Assembly (NCBI GenBank): GCA_028751875.1
Contig: CM054153.1
Span: 26,779,411-26,843,410 of the forward strand
Reading direction: 5' to 3'
DNA from: Rapana venosa
Lineage: Eukaryota > Mollusca > Gastropoda > Neogastropoda > Muricidae
Length of the DNA stretch: 64,000 nucleotides
Part shown: piece by piece, positions 46,441 to 58,082 of the stretch
Numbering within the stretch: position 1 is the stretch's first letter
How the letters are laid out: each line of letters begins with the position of its first letter
The notes under the pieces: model-generated
Databases searched by the model: none
What the model was told of the DNA's origin: nothing
What the model saw: the letters and a program-made list of their open reading frames with translations, nothing else
Program-made: the position numbers and the translations under genes

Positions 46441-47017
46441 TGTGTGTGTGTGTGCACGCATGACGGCACACAGACACGACTGCATGCACATACATACATA
46501 CATGTATGTGTATTTGAAAAAGGCTGTAAACTCCATTACCTTTCTTGCACTACAAAAAAAGCCCCCCAAAAACACCACAGCCAGCACCAACCCTACAGTC
46601 AAGGAAGGTACTTAAGCCATAACATGATAGCCTGCTGTGTTGACAAAGGAACTGCACACCCAATAACAGCTTTTAACTTTTCCCCTGCCAGCCACCCCTT
46701 AAAGGCACTCTAGGGCCATGCTCTCTACACAATCTACCACCCACCTATACATAATTATATCCTCCACACCACAACCAAAGTGCACCATGCGCATCAGCGC
46801 CCTTACCTCCACCCGCCCCCCCCCACCCAAAATATGTTTCTTTTATGATTTTGAGTCATTCTGTAAGAGATATTTGATTTTTGTATTTAAAAAAACAAAC
46901 CAGTCATCAAATCCAGCAGAAGCTTCTTCAATGAATCAAACGTTGGCCCAGGCCAAAAGCTTCATTTTATGCTAAATGTCCAAGCAGGCTACATTACAAT
47001 GCTCTTGAAGAAGGCAG

Positions 47018-47240
47018 GTGGCAGTATGGTTCAGACGTCCACCTGTCTAACCATGAGGTTCTGGATTTGATTCCCAGCCTTGCCCTTTCTTTCCAGTTTG
47101 ATGAGAAAAAAATCAAACGGAATGTCAAAGTCCTTCAGACGAGACTATGAACCAAAGCCCTGTGTGTAATTACACTGAGCATCTTGCGCATGTTAAAACC
47201 CCGTTCTACCTTTCAGAAGAGGCCATTTCATGCAGGTATA
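47018..47240 (+). mobile_element. tRNA-headed SINE with part of module A
   Basis: Head GGCAGGTGGCAGTATGGTTC, AGACGTCCACCTGTCTAACC with B-box-like TTCTGGATTTGATTCCCAGC. Body words GTCAAAGTCCTTCAGACGAG then GAGCATCTTGCGCATGTTAA, CCCCGTTCTACCTTTCAGAA. Confidence 0.75.
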
Positions 47241-47844
47241 ACAGATCACAAACTTTTTTTCTTTTTTTTTTAAATGCATGCACACAGGTGTCGTGTTACC
47301 CAAAATTGGGGGGGGGGGGAGCATGTCAGAGAGACTACATATTCTGGGTGACCCCCAGGGACTTAAGCTGAGGAACATGCAACAACAACAATAATATCGG
47401 GAATATATTACCATCTTAGTTCTTATAGTGTCTGTAGGTGCGCTTAGTGCAAGGCCCATTCATGCTCGTTTACGTAAGGAAAAAGTTAAATTATAACATG
47501 TCCTCGCCCATTATCCATAATTCATCTGACTGTTGTCTGTGTATGTGTGTGTGTGCATGTGTGTGTGTGTGTGCGCATGTGAGCGTGTGTGTGTGCGCAT
47601 GTGAGCGTGTGTGTGTGCATCTACTATAATGGAAGAAGTTGGTGCTTAAATCACGCTGATAACGTGTTTTACAAAGCACAATTTACAGATGACGTAGCCT
47701 GTACTTTGGCTCCCCTATCTCATTACCCAACATTTTTTTTTTTTTTTAAAGCGCATTATTTGCACACAAAAAAGGGGGGGAGGGGGGGTTGGCAGTACAT
47801 AAAAGGGTTTACTGTAACAAAGGAAACTACGTCACCTGTGAGAG

Positions 47845-47962
47845 ACAGGAGAGTGGGAGAGAGAGAGAGGGAGGAGAGAGGGGGAGAGAGAAGGGGGAGA
47901 GAGGAGAAAAAGGGGGAGAGAGGGAGAGAAAAAGAGAGAGTGAGACAGAGAGAGAGAGATGC
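47845..47962. repeat. (GA)n/GGGA tract
   Basis: Purine-only run of GAGAGAGG and AAGGGGGAGA words. Confidence 0.92.
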
Positions 47963-48962
47963 TTGTGTGAAATGTATCAGTATGAATGTGTGAGTGTGTC
48001 TGTGTGCCTGCATGCAGGCATATATAATGATAGTGTAAGTGCGTGTGCACATGCGTGCATGTGTATTGTGTGACTGTTACCAGGAATATGCCATGTTTAT
48101 ATAATGCACACTGGCTGGGTGTCTTGAAGTCGCTGAAAAGAAAACCATCTTTCTGTTTAAAAACAAAAAATGAAAACAGAACAACTGACTTGTTTTGAAC
48201 AATCATTAAATGACAGCCTTCTTCTGTGTTTACTGGTAAAGACAAACGGCAAATCTATAGCTCTGCTTTAACCCAACCCACATCCCCGACTCCTATCCCG
48301 TATAATCGATCACTCTCCCAAGCTCTCCTTTTTATCATCATGAAACAGGTTACAAACTAGACCACAGAGAGATAGCATTATCAATGCTGAAAATTAAATA
48401 CACAGTCATGTAGCAGACTAGACTCATTCAGTACTACAGATCCCCCCCCCCCTTTTTTTTCTCCTTCTTCTTGATTTAGAACTCTGACCGCTTGTGTCAA
48501 CAAAGCTGTGTTACCTTTCAAGTAGGCATCTGATCATCAGAGCGATATTTATTTTAATTATAAGTCAAAATCAGAGGGAATGAAGATGACACAAAAGATG
48601 AATCAACTACACAATATTTAATGATATGAAGAACTGTAAACACCCTGTGGGTCACCCTGAATAATACAATAGATTATTCACTCTGACTCACCATACCTTG
48701 GAACCACTGAGACTGTAATGTACACTGCTGTGAAATTTGCTGTTCTTTCTGACTATTTTCAAGTACCTCACCTAGATTCTAAGGGATTGTTATGGCTGCC
48801 AACAAACCTAACATTTTAAAACATAGCTCAACATTTGAATGTAGGCCTTAACACCTGGCTTGTAACATCAACTCAACAACTGACAAACAGCTTACAACCT
48901 GACTAAAAATCGCAAGCACAAACCTGCACAAACATTCAGATAAATTCCAAATTCAGACTCAC

Positions 48963-49027
48963 CATCACATAATGTCCTCTGCATTTCTGTCTTGTCTTGA
49001 GCCAGTTTCTCACACTCCATCTTCAAA
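48963..49027 (-). CDS. TLE: Groucho/TLE exon 3, Q domain, with one extra base
   Basis: Acceptor CAG before 49027 and GTGAGT donor after 48963. Completing the split serine codon from exon 2, it reads SLKMECEKLAQDKTEMQR, a near-perfect family match. The family then has H-Y-V-M before the splice. Codons for exactly those four residues are present (48963-48974), but one extra A on the coding strand (plus-strand T at 48975) separates them from the Arg codon. The exon is 65 nt where phase and homology require 64. As printed, the frame breaks and the downstream exons are mis-phased. Because every other exon is intact, an assembly or consensus indel is more likely than a dead gene. Confidence 0.93.
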
Positions 49028-49176
49028 CTGCAACAAACCAGGGTACACTCCATTGAAAATAGCGGTAAGTACTCGTCTGTCTGAGCATTCATATTAAACA
49101 ATCTCTATCAGTGCTAGAAACAATGCATTCAATGGTTTTGTACAGCATTCAACAAACCACTTGGGGGGAGGGCGGC

Positions 49177-49545
49177 ATTCCTCAGCTAGATTTTGCGTAT
49201 GCAACCGGTTTTTTTTACCCACCATGAAGGTGGCCGCATTCTGGCTTCGGGGATGTATGCAGGGTATGTTCATGCTTCTGTAACCCACCAAACACTGGTC
49301 ACATGAATTACCAGACCTTAGCATGCATATTTGATTGTCTGTGGTCAGTGTATACAAGTGTATTATGTATAGGGGGGGAATTAAGGCACTGACAGGTCTG
49401 TACATGAAGTTGACCTGGGAGATCGTAAAAATCCCCACCCCTAATTCTCCAGATGCTGCAGAGATTCAAAAGGTATGACTTCATGGACCCAGGGGATTGA
49501 AGTGGAATGGTCTTAACCACTCGGCTCTAGCATCCACCATTTTCA
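49177..49545 (-). mobile_element. tRNA-headed SINE with module B
   Basis: Minus strand: head at 49545-49455 (GTGGATGCTAGAGCCGAGTG, GTTAAGACCATTCC), body, then module B (49254-49177: AGCCAGAATGCGGCCACCTT, GGTTGCATACGCAAAATCTA, GCTGAGG). Confidence 0.7.
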
Positions 49546-49719
49546 TTTGAATCCTTGGTTCCAACAATGAGAAAAGAAGAAGTTGTGTTGGGGGAAGGGG
49601 GTATCCAAAACAAACTTGGAAATCTACCCAGGCCACATGAAATATGGATACTACACACACACACTTAAACTACTTAATTTTTATCATATATCAAATTGAA
49701 ACACACCCACACACACTTA

Positions 49720-49885
49720 CACACACACACACGTTAAATCCTGTTCTGCTTTTCAGAAGAGTAGGCCATTGTGAGCTGGTGGGAACAGATGACAGAATTT
49801 ACAAAACCGCAAACACACGGGGACTGGATGTAAAAAAAGCACATAAGTGCTTATTCCATTATCCTCGATATAAAAGAATAAAATA
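49720..49885 (+). mobile_element. SINE module A copy, 3' end intact
   Basis: TTAAATCCTGTTCTGCTTTT, AGAAGAGTAGGCCATTGTG, GGGAACAGATGACAGAATTT and TGCTTATTCCATTATCCTCG, then an ATAAAAGAATAAAATAAAAC tail. This shows that the 3' end of the element is the A/T-rich (ATAAA) tail. Confidence 0.8.
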
Positions 49886-50288
49886 AAACAAAAAACAAAA
49901 ACGCATGCACACACATTTGTTATAGTTATACATCTTAAGCTATATTAACATTTTTCATGTATTTAATTGTTATCACTGTTTAGTCTTTTTCTGTGTACTG
50001 TTATTAGTGTTAAAGTTATTTAGGAATAGATATCCATTTCACTGCACACATCCATCAAGTTCCCCCCCCCCCCCCCCCCACACACACACCCAACTGAGTG
50101 AACAGACAAGCACACACACACGTAGACTAACATAAAATTTATAATTCCATCTGAAAATCATCAACCACTTAACTTAAAAAGCTGTTAAATCAAAAACAAA
50201 CAAAATTTAGACACATACCACACCACACCCATAAAGTAGTTGTAACAAAAATAAATATATTTTTTAACACACACCAAAACAGCCAATC

Positions 50289-50289
<1 letters not shown>

Positions 50290-50334
<45 letters not shown>

Positions 50335-50341
50335 CCCCCCT
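50290..50341. repeat. Poly-C run
   Basis: About 42 consecutive C residues, then CCAACCCCCC. Confidence 0.95.
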
Positions 50342-50369
50342 CCCCCACACACATCCCAAATTCACTGGT

Positions 50370-50715
50370 TTCCTTGGCATGCAACAGGGCAGCAGAAAGA
50401 GGAAAATTATCGCACTATCCCCCTCCCTATCAGTCTGTACAGGGCTTTGGAGACAGGCAGGGAGGATAAGGTGACAGCCCTAAACTAAAGCCTGCAACAT
50501 CACCCCCCCCCCTCCCTTTTCTATCAGAGGCAGGGGGAAAACCAGAGCCCATCCCTCTGTGTGGCACAATGATAAGGGCAGTGATAGCTCACCCTGGGGC
50601 ACACCCACAAACACATGATAGCCCTGCTTTGGGCTATAGTCTAGTTTGGTATAGATAGATACACCAGCCTGCATTTGGCCTTCACAGCAAGTGCCCAGAG
50701 AGAGGATGTCATCAC
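50370..50715. promoter_or_regulatory. High-complexity intronic island 4
   Basis: Unique sequence with AAAATTATCGCACTATCCC, GGCAGGGAGGATAAGGTGAC, GGCACAATGATAAGGGCAGTG and ACATGATAGCCCTGC. GATA-type words (TTATC, GATAAG, GATAAG, GATAG) are repeated through the island. Candidate regulatory element; no function shown. Confidence 0.3.
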
Positions 50716-51599
50716 TTCCTTTCTTTTTTTTTTTTTTACAGATTTTAAAAAAAAAAACTCAGGGACTTATCACTTGACAGGCTCAGATGATTAGATTTGC
50801 GTGAAGTATGATGAAAAAAAATGAAAAAAAAAGTTTTTATGAAGAAAGGTACTTGATCTTTATGATGGTTACACTTTACATGAGAATGTACTCACCTGAT
50901 AATCGAGTATGATTTAACCAACAACAACACAAAAAAGCACTATAGACTCTATACTTCATTATTACACTGGTTTCAGCGTTAAAATTAAAGAATTAGAGAT
51001 AAAACTGTCCTAAACACACAAGATACCACCCCCCTCCCCCCACCAACCAAAAAAGGACTCGGGACCACCTACTGTTGTGAGCTTTCTTCCTGCATGTGAT
51101 AACAATGTGACTCATGCTCTGATACTGGCATTCCAGCTCCAAGCATGCAAACTGATGCAAGTTTCAAGTACATTACAAATTCTTTTAAAAAGCAATGCAA
51201 AAATCCCACTATTTTGATAAAGATGTGTTAATTATACTATACCGCTTTCTAAATTTTAATGGATATTTTGTTTTTGTGTTCTATCAATATTGTGTAATGT
51301 TCTTTTTCCCAATGACTCCCATCAGCCTACTGATCATCGATTCTGACGTCTTGCATCATCCATCAAGACAAGGAAATCAGAACAAAAAAGCTTGCTTAAA
51401 TTCAGTTAAAATGCACAGCATGTTTTGATTCAAAACTCTTCACTTTATTAAACATATTTCCTGCAACAGCAAGTAAGTCGTTATAAATTTATATGAATGA
51501 ATCAAGTCTTTAGAAGTAAATGATGTTGTGTGTTGTATACTGATAGTGATGCACGAAACAAAAGCTGATAAAAATTTTTATTGTTCAACAGAAGTTAAT

Positions 51600-51885
51600 C
51601 CATGATCTTCGTCAAACAGCAGCTATTGTTGTCTCAGTATCTGTCATATGAGAGAAAATAGGTTGCGCTGCCGTAAAGCACCTGACAAGTCAAACCCAGC
51701 GCCTCTAACTCTGGCATGGGAAAGAATTGTTATAGATCTTGAAAGTCTTTTTGGAAAAAAGGCAGCAGAACATCCAACAAGGCAGAAAATAGATAAGAAG
51801 AAGGTGACATGAAGAAAAGGAACAAAGCAGAAACAGAGAGAGGGACAGAAATTCAAATCACAGAATTTCCAGAAGGTGGGGGTGC
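51600..51885 (+). repeat. Dispersed repeat family C, copy 1
   Basis: About 290 bp sharing with 60745-61045 the ordered words CAGCAGCTATTGTTGTCTC, GCGCTGCCGTAAAGCACCTG, ACAAGTCAAACCCAGCGCCT, AAGTCTTTTTGG, GGCAGAAAATAGATAAGAAG, GAAGAAAAGGAACAAAGCAG and CAGAATTTCCAGAAG. Family not recognised; strand is nominal. Confidence 0.8.
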
Positions 51886-52495
51886 TATCTATACTGTCAC
51901 TGACAGGCCCCTGGCATCCCCACGGCAAAGTATCCATTCTATGATCTCTGTTTCTACATATATATTCATGACAGCACACTGAACACAGAGTAAGCAGATT
52001 TTAAAAAACAAATAAAAAACAAAACACCCAACCAAAACAAAACCACAAATCCTCCTCTACCAACAATAAAAACCCTGTGGTATCTGAAAACTGTTCAAGC
52101 TTTTTACAGGATATCCTGACATCACGACAACAGCTGATTTAATCTCTGAACTCTTCACAACCTAAACAATCATTCCTGGCAAGTGTCAGTCTCAGTAAGC
52201 CCTTGATCAACAGCGGAGAAAACCACACCCATCACTATCAGGTTCTCTTGGCTGGAAAACACTACAGACAGTACAAGCAAAGAAAACTAAAACTAAACAA
52301 GTACTCTTGACTTTCTTCTTCTCCTTTTTTCTTTAATGTACTTTTCTGTAAGTACTGCACTCACTCACCTTTGGAGAAGCAGAACAACATTAAATTACTC
52401 ATTCAAATTTCAACATTATTCAAATATATGAAAATAATCTGAAGACAAAACTCAACAATGATGCCTTGTACAAGTTGTAGTTGTAAACACGCACA

Positions 52496-52529
<34 letters not shown>

Positions 52530-52999
52530 TCTGTATGTGAGACAACAAAGGGGGGGGGACAGAATCAGAATCACGAGAATGGCAGGAAAATTTATGCTTT
52601 CATGAATAAGAGTTTTTCAAAGAGAACAAATCATTGCTTCATTGCCTTCTCACAATGCCAGCTTTACCAAAAACACAAAAATATCAAACAGAGAGCTTTA
52701 TACACAGTTTCAGAGCACCCATTATTCACATTAAAAATTAAACGATTAACAAACTATGTGCCTAATTCACAGTTATTCCAAGCCTTCAGGAAGTCATGCA
52801 AATACCCGAATTTAGAGGGGAATTATATCAATTTACGCTGGGTCTTTCTGCATATCAAGTTAACAACAACAGGCAATTTCAGAATTTGCGACTTGATCTG
52901 TCCATTAAGAAAAACTTCTAAAAACCAAAAAAATATAACAGCAACAACTTAATTTTCAGAACAAACTTTTACAAAGCCTTTAGTTTTTGTCTAGAGTAG

Positions 53000-53048
53000 T
53001 ACAAAATCACATCATTTAGTTTTTGTAGTACAAAATCACATCATTAGT
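53000..53048. repeat. Short tandem duplication
   Basis: TAGTACAAAATCACATCATT occurs twice, 30 bp apart. A comparable 16-bp tandem (AGTCACAAAATTAGTA-like) lies at 44340-44372. Confidence 0.75.
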
Positions 53049-53834
53049 ATTTGTTTTCAAAGTGTATTTATAACAACTACAGTATTAGAATAGCTATGAA
53101 ATCATACCATGTCTTTTCAGCTTTTGTCTTTAATATTACAACTACCTTAGCACAATACCAGTTGTTTTTCTTTGAACAGGAATCTACCAATCAACACAGT
53201 TAACTACTGTGCTATGTTCTACACTTTAACCTTCTCTCTCTCTCTGTCTCTCTCTCTCTGTCTCTCTCTTTTCATGAAACAAAAAAATTCAAGACACTAA
53301 TGTAGTACTTCGCAAAAGTGGGGGTGGGAAAAAAAAGGAAATAACCACACTTGTTTTCTTCCACTATTATTTTTTCAATATTTAAACTGAACAACAATAA
53401 TGTAAACAATATAATAGTAGAACACTGTGGAGAGTCTGCCATTATGTGCCTGGAAACTTGACATTTACCAGAAGGCGCAAGAAGTGCCAGTTTCAAACAA
53501 GACTATAATTTCAGTATTTTCACCCTACTCCCCACTAGACTTCTAACCCCCTTCCTACCCCCCCCCCCCCCCCCCACCCCCCTCCATACCCCCAATCCTA
53601 CCCCCCCTCCCCCAACTGAACTTTCAGGGGAGATAAAAAAAAATTTAAAGTCTATTCCCCTAAAGACAAAAAAGGTAAAACTTTGCTTTTAATAGTAATA
53701 CTGAAAAGAAAACAAGACAGAGACTAAAATAACTGACATTTTCAAGAGCACAAGCCTTGAAAAAGCTTTTTACAAAATAAAGTGACATTTTGTTTTGAAG
53801 AAAAAAGTGGGAAATAATGGTGAGAAGTATTTAC

Positions 53835-53938
53835 TGAGGGAGGGAGGGAGGGAGAGGGAAAGGGAGAGAGAGAGGGAGAGGGAGAGAAAGAGCGTGTATG
53901 TGTGTTGTATGTGGTGTGTTGTATGTGTGGTGTTGTGT

Positions 53939-53986
<48 letters not shown>

Positions 53987-53996
53987 GTGTGGGTGT

Positions 53997-54062
<66 letters not shown>
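53835..54062. repeat. GGGA/GA tract then long (GT)n
   Basis: (GGGA)n and GAGAGGGA words to 53892, then GT array interrupted by GTTGTGTGGGTGTGGTG at about 53984-54001. Confidence 0.95.
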
Positions 54063-54084
54063 TGTGTATTTATACTTCTATTTC

Positions 54085-54310
54085 GAGGATAATGGAATAA
54101 GCACTCGTGTGCTTTTTTCATCCAGTCCCCATTAGTTTGCAGTTTTGTAAATTTTGTCATCCATTCCCACTGGCACACAATGGCCTACTCTTCCAAAAAC
54201 CGGAACAGGTTTTAACGTGTGCGCAAGATGTTCTGCATGCATTCACACACAGGACCTCGGTTACTAGTCTTATCTGAAAGACTTTTGGGGAGAGTGGAGT
54301 CGGCACCAAG
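54085..54310 (-). mobile_element. SINE module A copy
   Basis: Plus-strand words GAGGATAATGGAATAAGCAC, TTTTGTAAATTTTGTCATCC, TGGCACACAATGGCCTACTC, GCGCAAGATGTTCTGCATGC and GAAAGACTTTTGGGGAGAGT. It follows a long GT array, as the copy at 3352 adjoins one. Confidence 0.8.
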
Positions 54311-54854
54311 TGTGTGTGTGTGTGTATACATGTGTGTGAGTGTGCAAGTGGTGCGCATTCATGTACAGCATGATACGTACCTTTCCTATGAGTCAACAAA
54401 CATTTAGTATAACTGACAGAATGACAGACCCATAGATCTCAGAAATGTCTCCATTCTGCAACTAAGCAGCCAGAGACTATCTTCTCTCTTGTCTAGTCTA
54501 CCTTTTTTCCCTTTTGTTTTTTGTTTGGGTTTTTTGGCTTCTATTTTACCTAAATGTTTTCCTCTTCAGGCTTTGGCTGCAAAAACAGACTGATAGATTG
54601 ATAATTTGATTAGATTCTCAAGTGCTGAAAATTAAATTCATCTCAATGACAATAGGTATAAAAACCTATATAATTATAATATATTATATATCAAAGATTT
54701 TGACAAATTCTTTATGAATAATTTATAATAGAGAGAGAAAATCAGAAATGGAGAGGGCTCATCAATGTCATTGTCAAACCTCCCCTGGGAGAAACATGAC
54801 AAAAAAGGAAGAAGAATAAGAATATATAGAGATCTACAAATTAAAAAAAAAGTA

Positions 54855-55138
54855 TGTTCTTTCGAGCCAGAAGGCCCATAGAGCCGGAGCTTATCCCGGT
54901 TTCTGTAGCGTTAAGCGAACTGATGGTTTTTTACCACCCCTGTGACAGGACGCTAGTCTGTCGCCAGATACTTCCCCAGCAGAGCTGGTACCCACTTGTA
55001 CACCTGGGTGGAGTGAGGAAAATAGGAGTAAAGTGTCTTTCCCAAGGACACAACACCGAGCCGAGCGGGGATCGAACCCGCGACCTCTGGATCACGAATT
55101 GACCGCCTAAACCAATCGACCACGGTGCCTCCTACAAA
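54855..55138 (-). mobile_element. tRNA-headed SINE with Nin-DC-like core
   Basis: Minus strand head GGAGGCACCGTGGTCGATTG, GTTTAGGCGGTC with a canonical B box (GCGGGTTCGATCCCCGCTC), so it is tRNA-derived. Its central core includes CACTCCACCCAGGTGTACAA, GTGGGTACC and TTGGGAAAGACACTTTACTC. From memory this resembles the deeply conserved eumetazoan SINE domain called Nin-DC. A T run on the minus strand follows at 54841-54850. Confidence 0.85.
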
Positions 55139-55649
55139 ATAAAATATTCCTGCTAATTCACTGTTCATCTATCTCTTATCACGTACAATGTACTCTCTCA
55201 CGCACGCACACACACGCACGCACACACACACACACGCAGAGTGGTCATTAAGTCACTCAGATCCTAAGTGTGGCACATCAATTGATGCTAATGTTTTTGT
55301 TCTCAATAATCATGCATTTTCAAAAATAAAGATCTATTTAAACCTAGTGTGACACAATGTTTTCATAACAGTTCATGGTCTTGTGTTTATAATAATGCAA
55401 CACTCATAGCTCATCACAATATCTTAGGGCTTGGGTTAGCCATAAATGCCACCTAATTTTATAACCACAGGAGTGGGACTGATCAATGAAAACTGAAATA
55501 ACTTCCTAACGAGACATGAACTCTTCTGACAGTCCACTGTCTAATTCTGCATAACCTGGGGACCAAAATAAACTGCCATCAACTTCACCAATAATGATTG
55601 ATGTTCTGTTGCTGATAACTGTACCAGCAAGGAATCCGTGTTTAGGATG

Positions 55650-55815
<166 letters not shown>

Positions 55816-56121
55816 AGTGAAGAATACATGTGTGTGTGCACATGCATGCATGCACACACATGTATCCTCCCATATATGCTTGTGCATGCACGAAAAATAA
55901 GTGCAACTTGCATGAATGCTGCTTATAGTTAAATAACTTTTCCCCCTTTCTTTCTACTGACCAAAAACAGGGGGAGGGGGGTGGAAACAAAAGTGTCCAT
56001 ACTTAAATTTACTTTTAAGAAAAAAAATGGATCAGTTCAGAGAAGCAAAAAATACAAGTACATTGCAAAGTGCACTTGAATTTCTGAAGGCATGACTTTT
56101 TTTTTTTTTTTTTTTTGGTTC

Positions 56122-56216
56122 CTTGGCTTCAGCTCTGAGGTTCACGATAGTGAGATTTTGCAAATTCATGCCACTGTTTTGCCAACCATGAAGGTAGCTG
56201 TAGTCTGACTGTAGGG
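56122..56216 (-). mobile_element. SINE module B copy
   Basis: Plus-strand words CTTCAGCTCTGAGGTTCACG, TAGTGAGATTTTGCAAATTC, ACCATGAAGGTAGCTGTAGT. A T run precedes it (56098-56116). Confidence 0.75.
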
Positions 56217-57089
56217 AGACTGGGAATTTAACTTGTAAGTTTCACAATTGTACAAAGTATACAGGCAAACACTTTGCAGCAACTTTTATGCTTTGTGTTC
56301 ATTTATAAATGTCAAAATCCTGGTAATATATCATATGCTGTTTCCTCTTCAGTTTCAACAAAACTTTTCATGACACGTTGACAAAACAGTATGTACTCAT
56401 ATGTACTCTATTTTACAGCTTGCAAAATGTCATGCCAAACCCTGGACACTCCAGTCACACCTAAGTTATTCTCTCTCCTTTCAAGGGTCACTGAGACCAC
56501 AGGAAGAGCTCATCAACTTGTGGCATTTCAAAGAAATACAACCTAGAGAAGACCTGGCACTTACAGTGGTAATGGTGGTGGTGGTGGCTGATTTTCAGAT
56601 CTGTGGACTGCCCTCAAAATATGGAGGGGAAATTGGTCATTACCCATACATGGCAAGCTTGAAGGATGGCTCCACAATCATGATCTTCGAACTCAAACCA
56701 AATACTGAAATAGGTGGTCATAAACAATTTGCTACTGAACACAATCCCCCTGTGAACATTTCTTCCTTGCGTAATTTTCCAGAACCATGAAAGAAGGTTT
56801 TCTTCACAACTTATTTTTCAGTTTCACTGCCCAAGCAATTGTGGTGGCTTTGGTGTCTGTGTGTGTGTTGTGGGGGGGGGGGGGGGGGGGTGAGCTGTTT
56901 AAACAATCCTGAAGACAATCATCAACAATCTCAGCAGTATACTGGCTGGCTCACAGGCTCCCTTCCCTCTCTACTGTCTAGCTGCCCACAAAGCAAGCAC
57001 TACTGGTCCTGAGGGCACTAATGCCACCCAGGAGCAGTGTGTAAACACCCCCCCCCCCCCCCCCCCCCATCCTCTCCTCAGTCTTCCTG

Positions 57090-57430
57090 CCCCCAGGAGC
57101 TGGGACCCATTAGTCACTTCAGAGCCAGTCAGGCATGAAGAGGGGCTGCTAATCGCTCAACCATGTCACACAACACACACAGGCTCACCCACTCAATAAG
57201 CTCCTTCTACCCTCTTCCCTTCCCCTAATCCAATCCCCCCCCCCCCCCCCCCCCACCCCACTCACTCTCTCTCCCCCACCCCCTCCTTTTCCTACCCCAA
57301 GCTCATTCCAGCCTGATTGAGCCAGGAGTGGCCACTCAAGCATTAAGCGTTAATAACGTTTTTAATCCCCCCAAGCATGTACCAGCCAAGCAAGGTAGTT
57401 TTAATTCGTGCCAAAAAGGTAGATACTTTT
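57090..57430. promoter_or_regulatory. High-complexity intronic island 5
   Basis: Unique sequence broken only by a poly-C run (57236-57255). The 57301-57430 part is dense in homeodomain-type words: CCACTCAAG (57332-57340; its complement TTGAGTGG fits the NK-2 pattern), CATTAAGCGTTAATAACG, TAATCC (57363-57368, bicoid/Otx-type) and TTTTAATTCGTGCC. Candidate enhancer. Confidence 0.4.
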
Positions 57431-57965
57431 TCTTCTTTTTTCCCCCCCTTCTTCTACCTTCTTTCCCCTGATCAAAAGCCACCCCCTACTTAGATCCTTC
57501 CCTGAGTACTAGGTAATTCATGGGACTCCCTTTTCCCTGGGCTCTGACAAATTGCAAAAAATTGGTCTGGTACTGTACACTCTGATCTATCCTGATATAG
57601 CCTCATGTGTGAAACTGTGGACTGGGACTATTTTTGGTCACCAGTTTGTTGTGTTGTGTCCCCATGATCTGATGACTGCACAACACAGGCACATGCATAC
57701 AAAGTTCTCTGAAGTGTGTATTAACAATAGAATTCACACATGACATGTATCATGTACTCATTTATCAGTAAAAATAGTGATACTGACACACAGCAAGACA
57801 CTTGACCATTGTTTTGTTTCCTCTTTGTTTTTGCTGACAACATGTCTCCACAGTTTCATCCAAAGGCTTTGCTTGCAGTCTTTTAAAAGTGTGCATAAGT
57901 CTTTTTTTTTTTTTCTAACGAAAGCATCTATTGGCTGCCAAATGTTATTACTTTTTTCCCCCCTC

Positions 57966-58082
57966 CAGTTCCTTTAGACCTCCAAGGTTCACTAAAAATG
58001 GTGCTCAAGTTTTGTGCATAAAAAATGAAAGTGACTGTTTTTGCCCACCATTTCAATAGCCACATTTTGACTTCAGGGATAT
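57966..58082 (-). mobile_element. SINE module B copy
   Basis: Plus-strand words GACCTCCAAGGTTCACTAAA, GCCCACCATTTCAATAGCCA, CATTTTGACTTCAGGGATAT; diverged in the middle. Confidence 0.7.

Larger units (their letters stand above)
44151..48962 (-). other. TLE intron 3
   Basis: 4.8-kb intron. Contains module A (46295-46440), a tRNA-headed SINE (47018-47240), (CA)n at 45785-45873, G-rich and GA-rich tracts at 45090-45160 and 47845-47962, and a high-complexity island at 44835-45080. 48.2-48.96 kb is plain AT-rich sequence. Confidence 0.85.

Noticed and set aside
48963..49027. Calling the TLE gene a processed or decayed pseudogene because of the exon 3 frameshift
   Set aside because: Introns are present, splice sites are intact and every other exon is perfect; a single indel is better explained by sequence error until reads say otherwise.
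55070..55138. Possible functional tRNA gene on the minus strand
   Set aside because: A and B boxes are good, but the acceptor stem does not close and the sequence continues into a SINE core.
56401..56790. 129-codon open frame with a hydrophobic middle
   Set aside because: The hydrophobic stretch comes from a (GGT)n repeat; nothing recognisable elsewhere.
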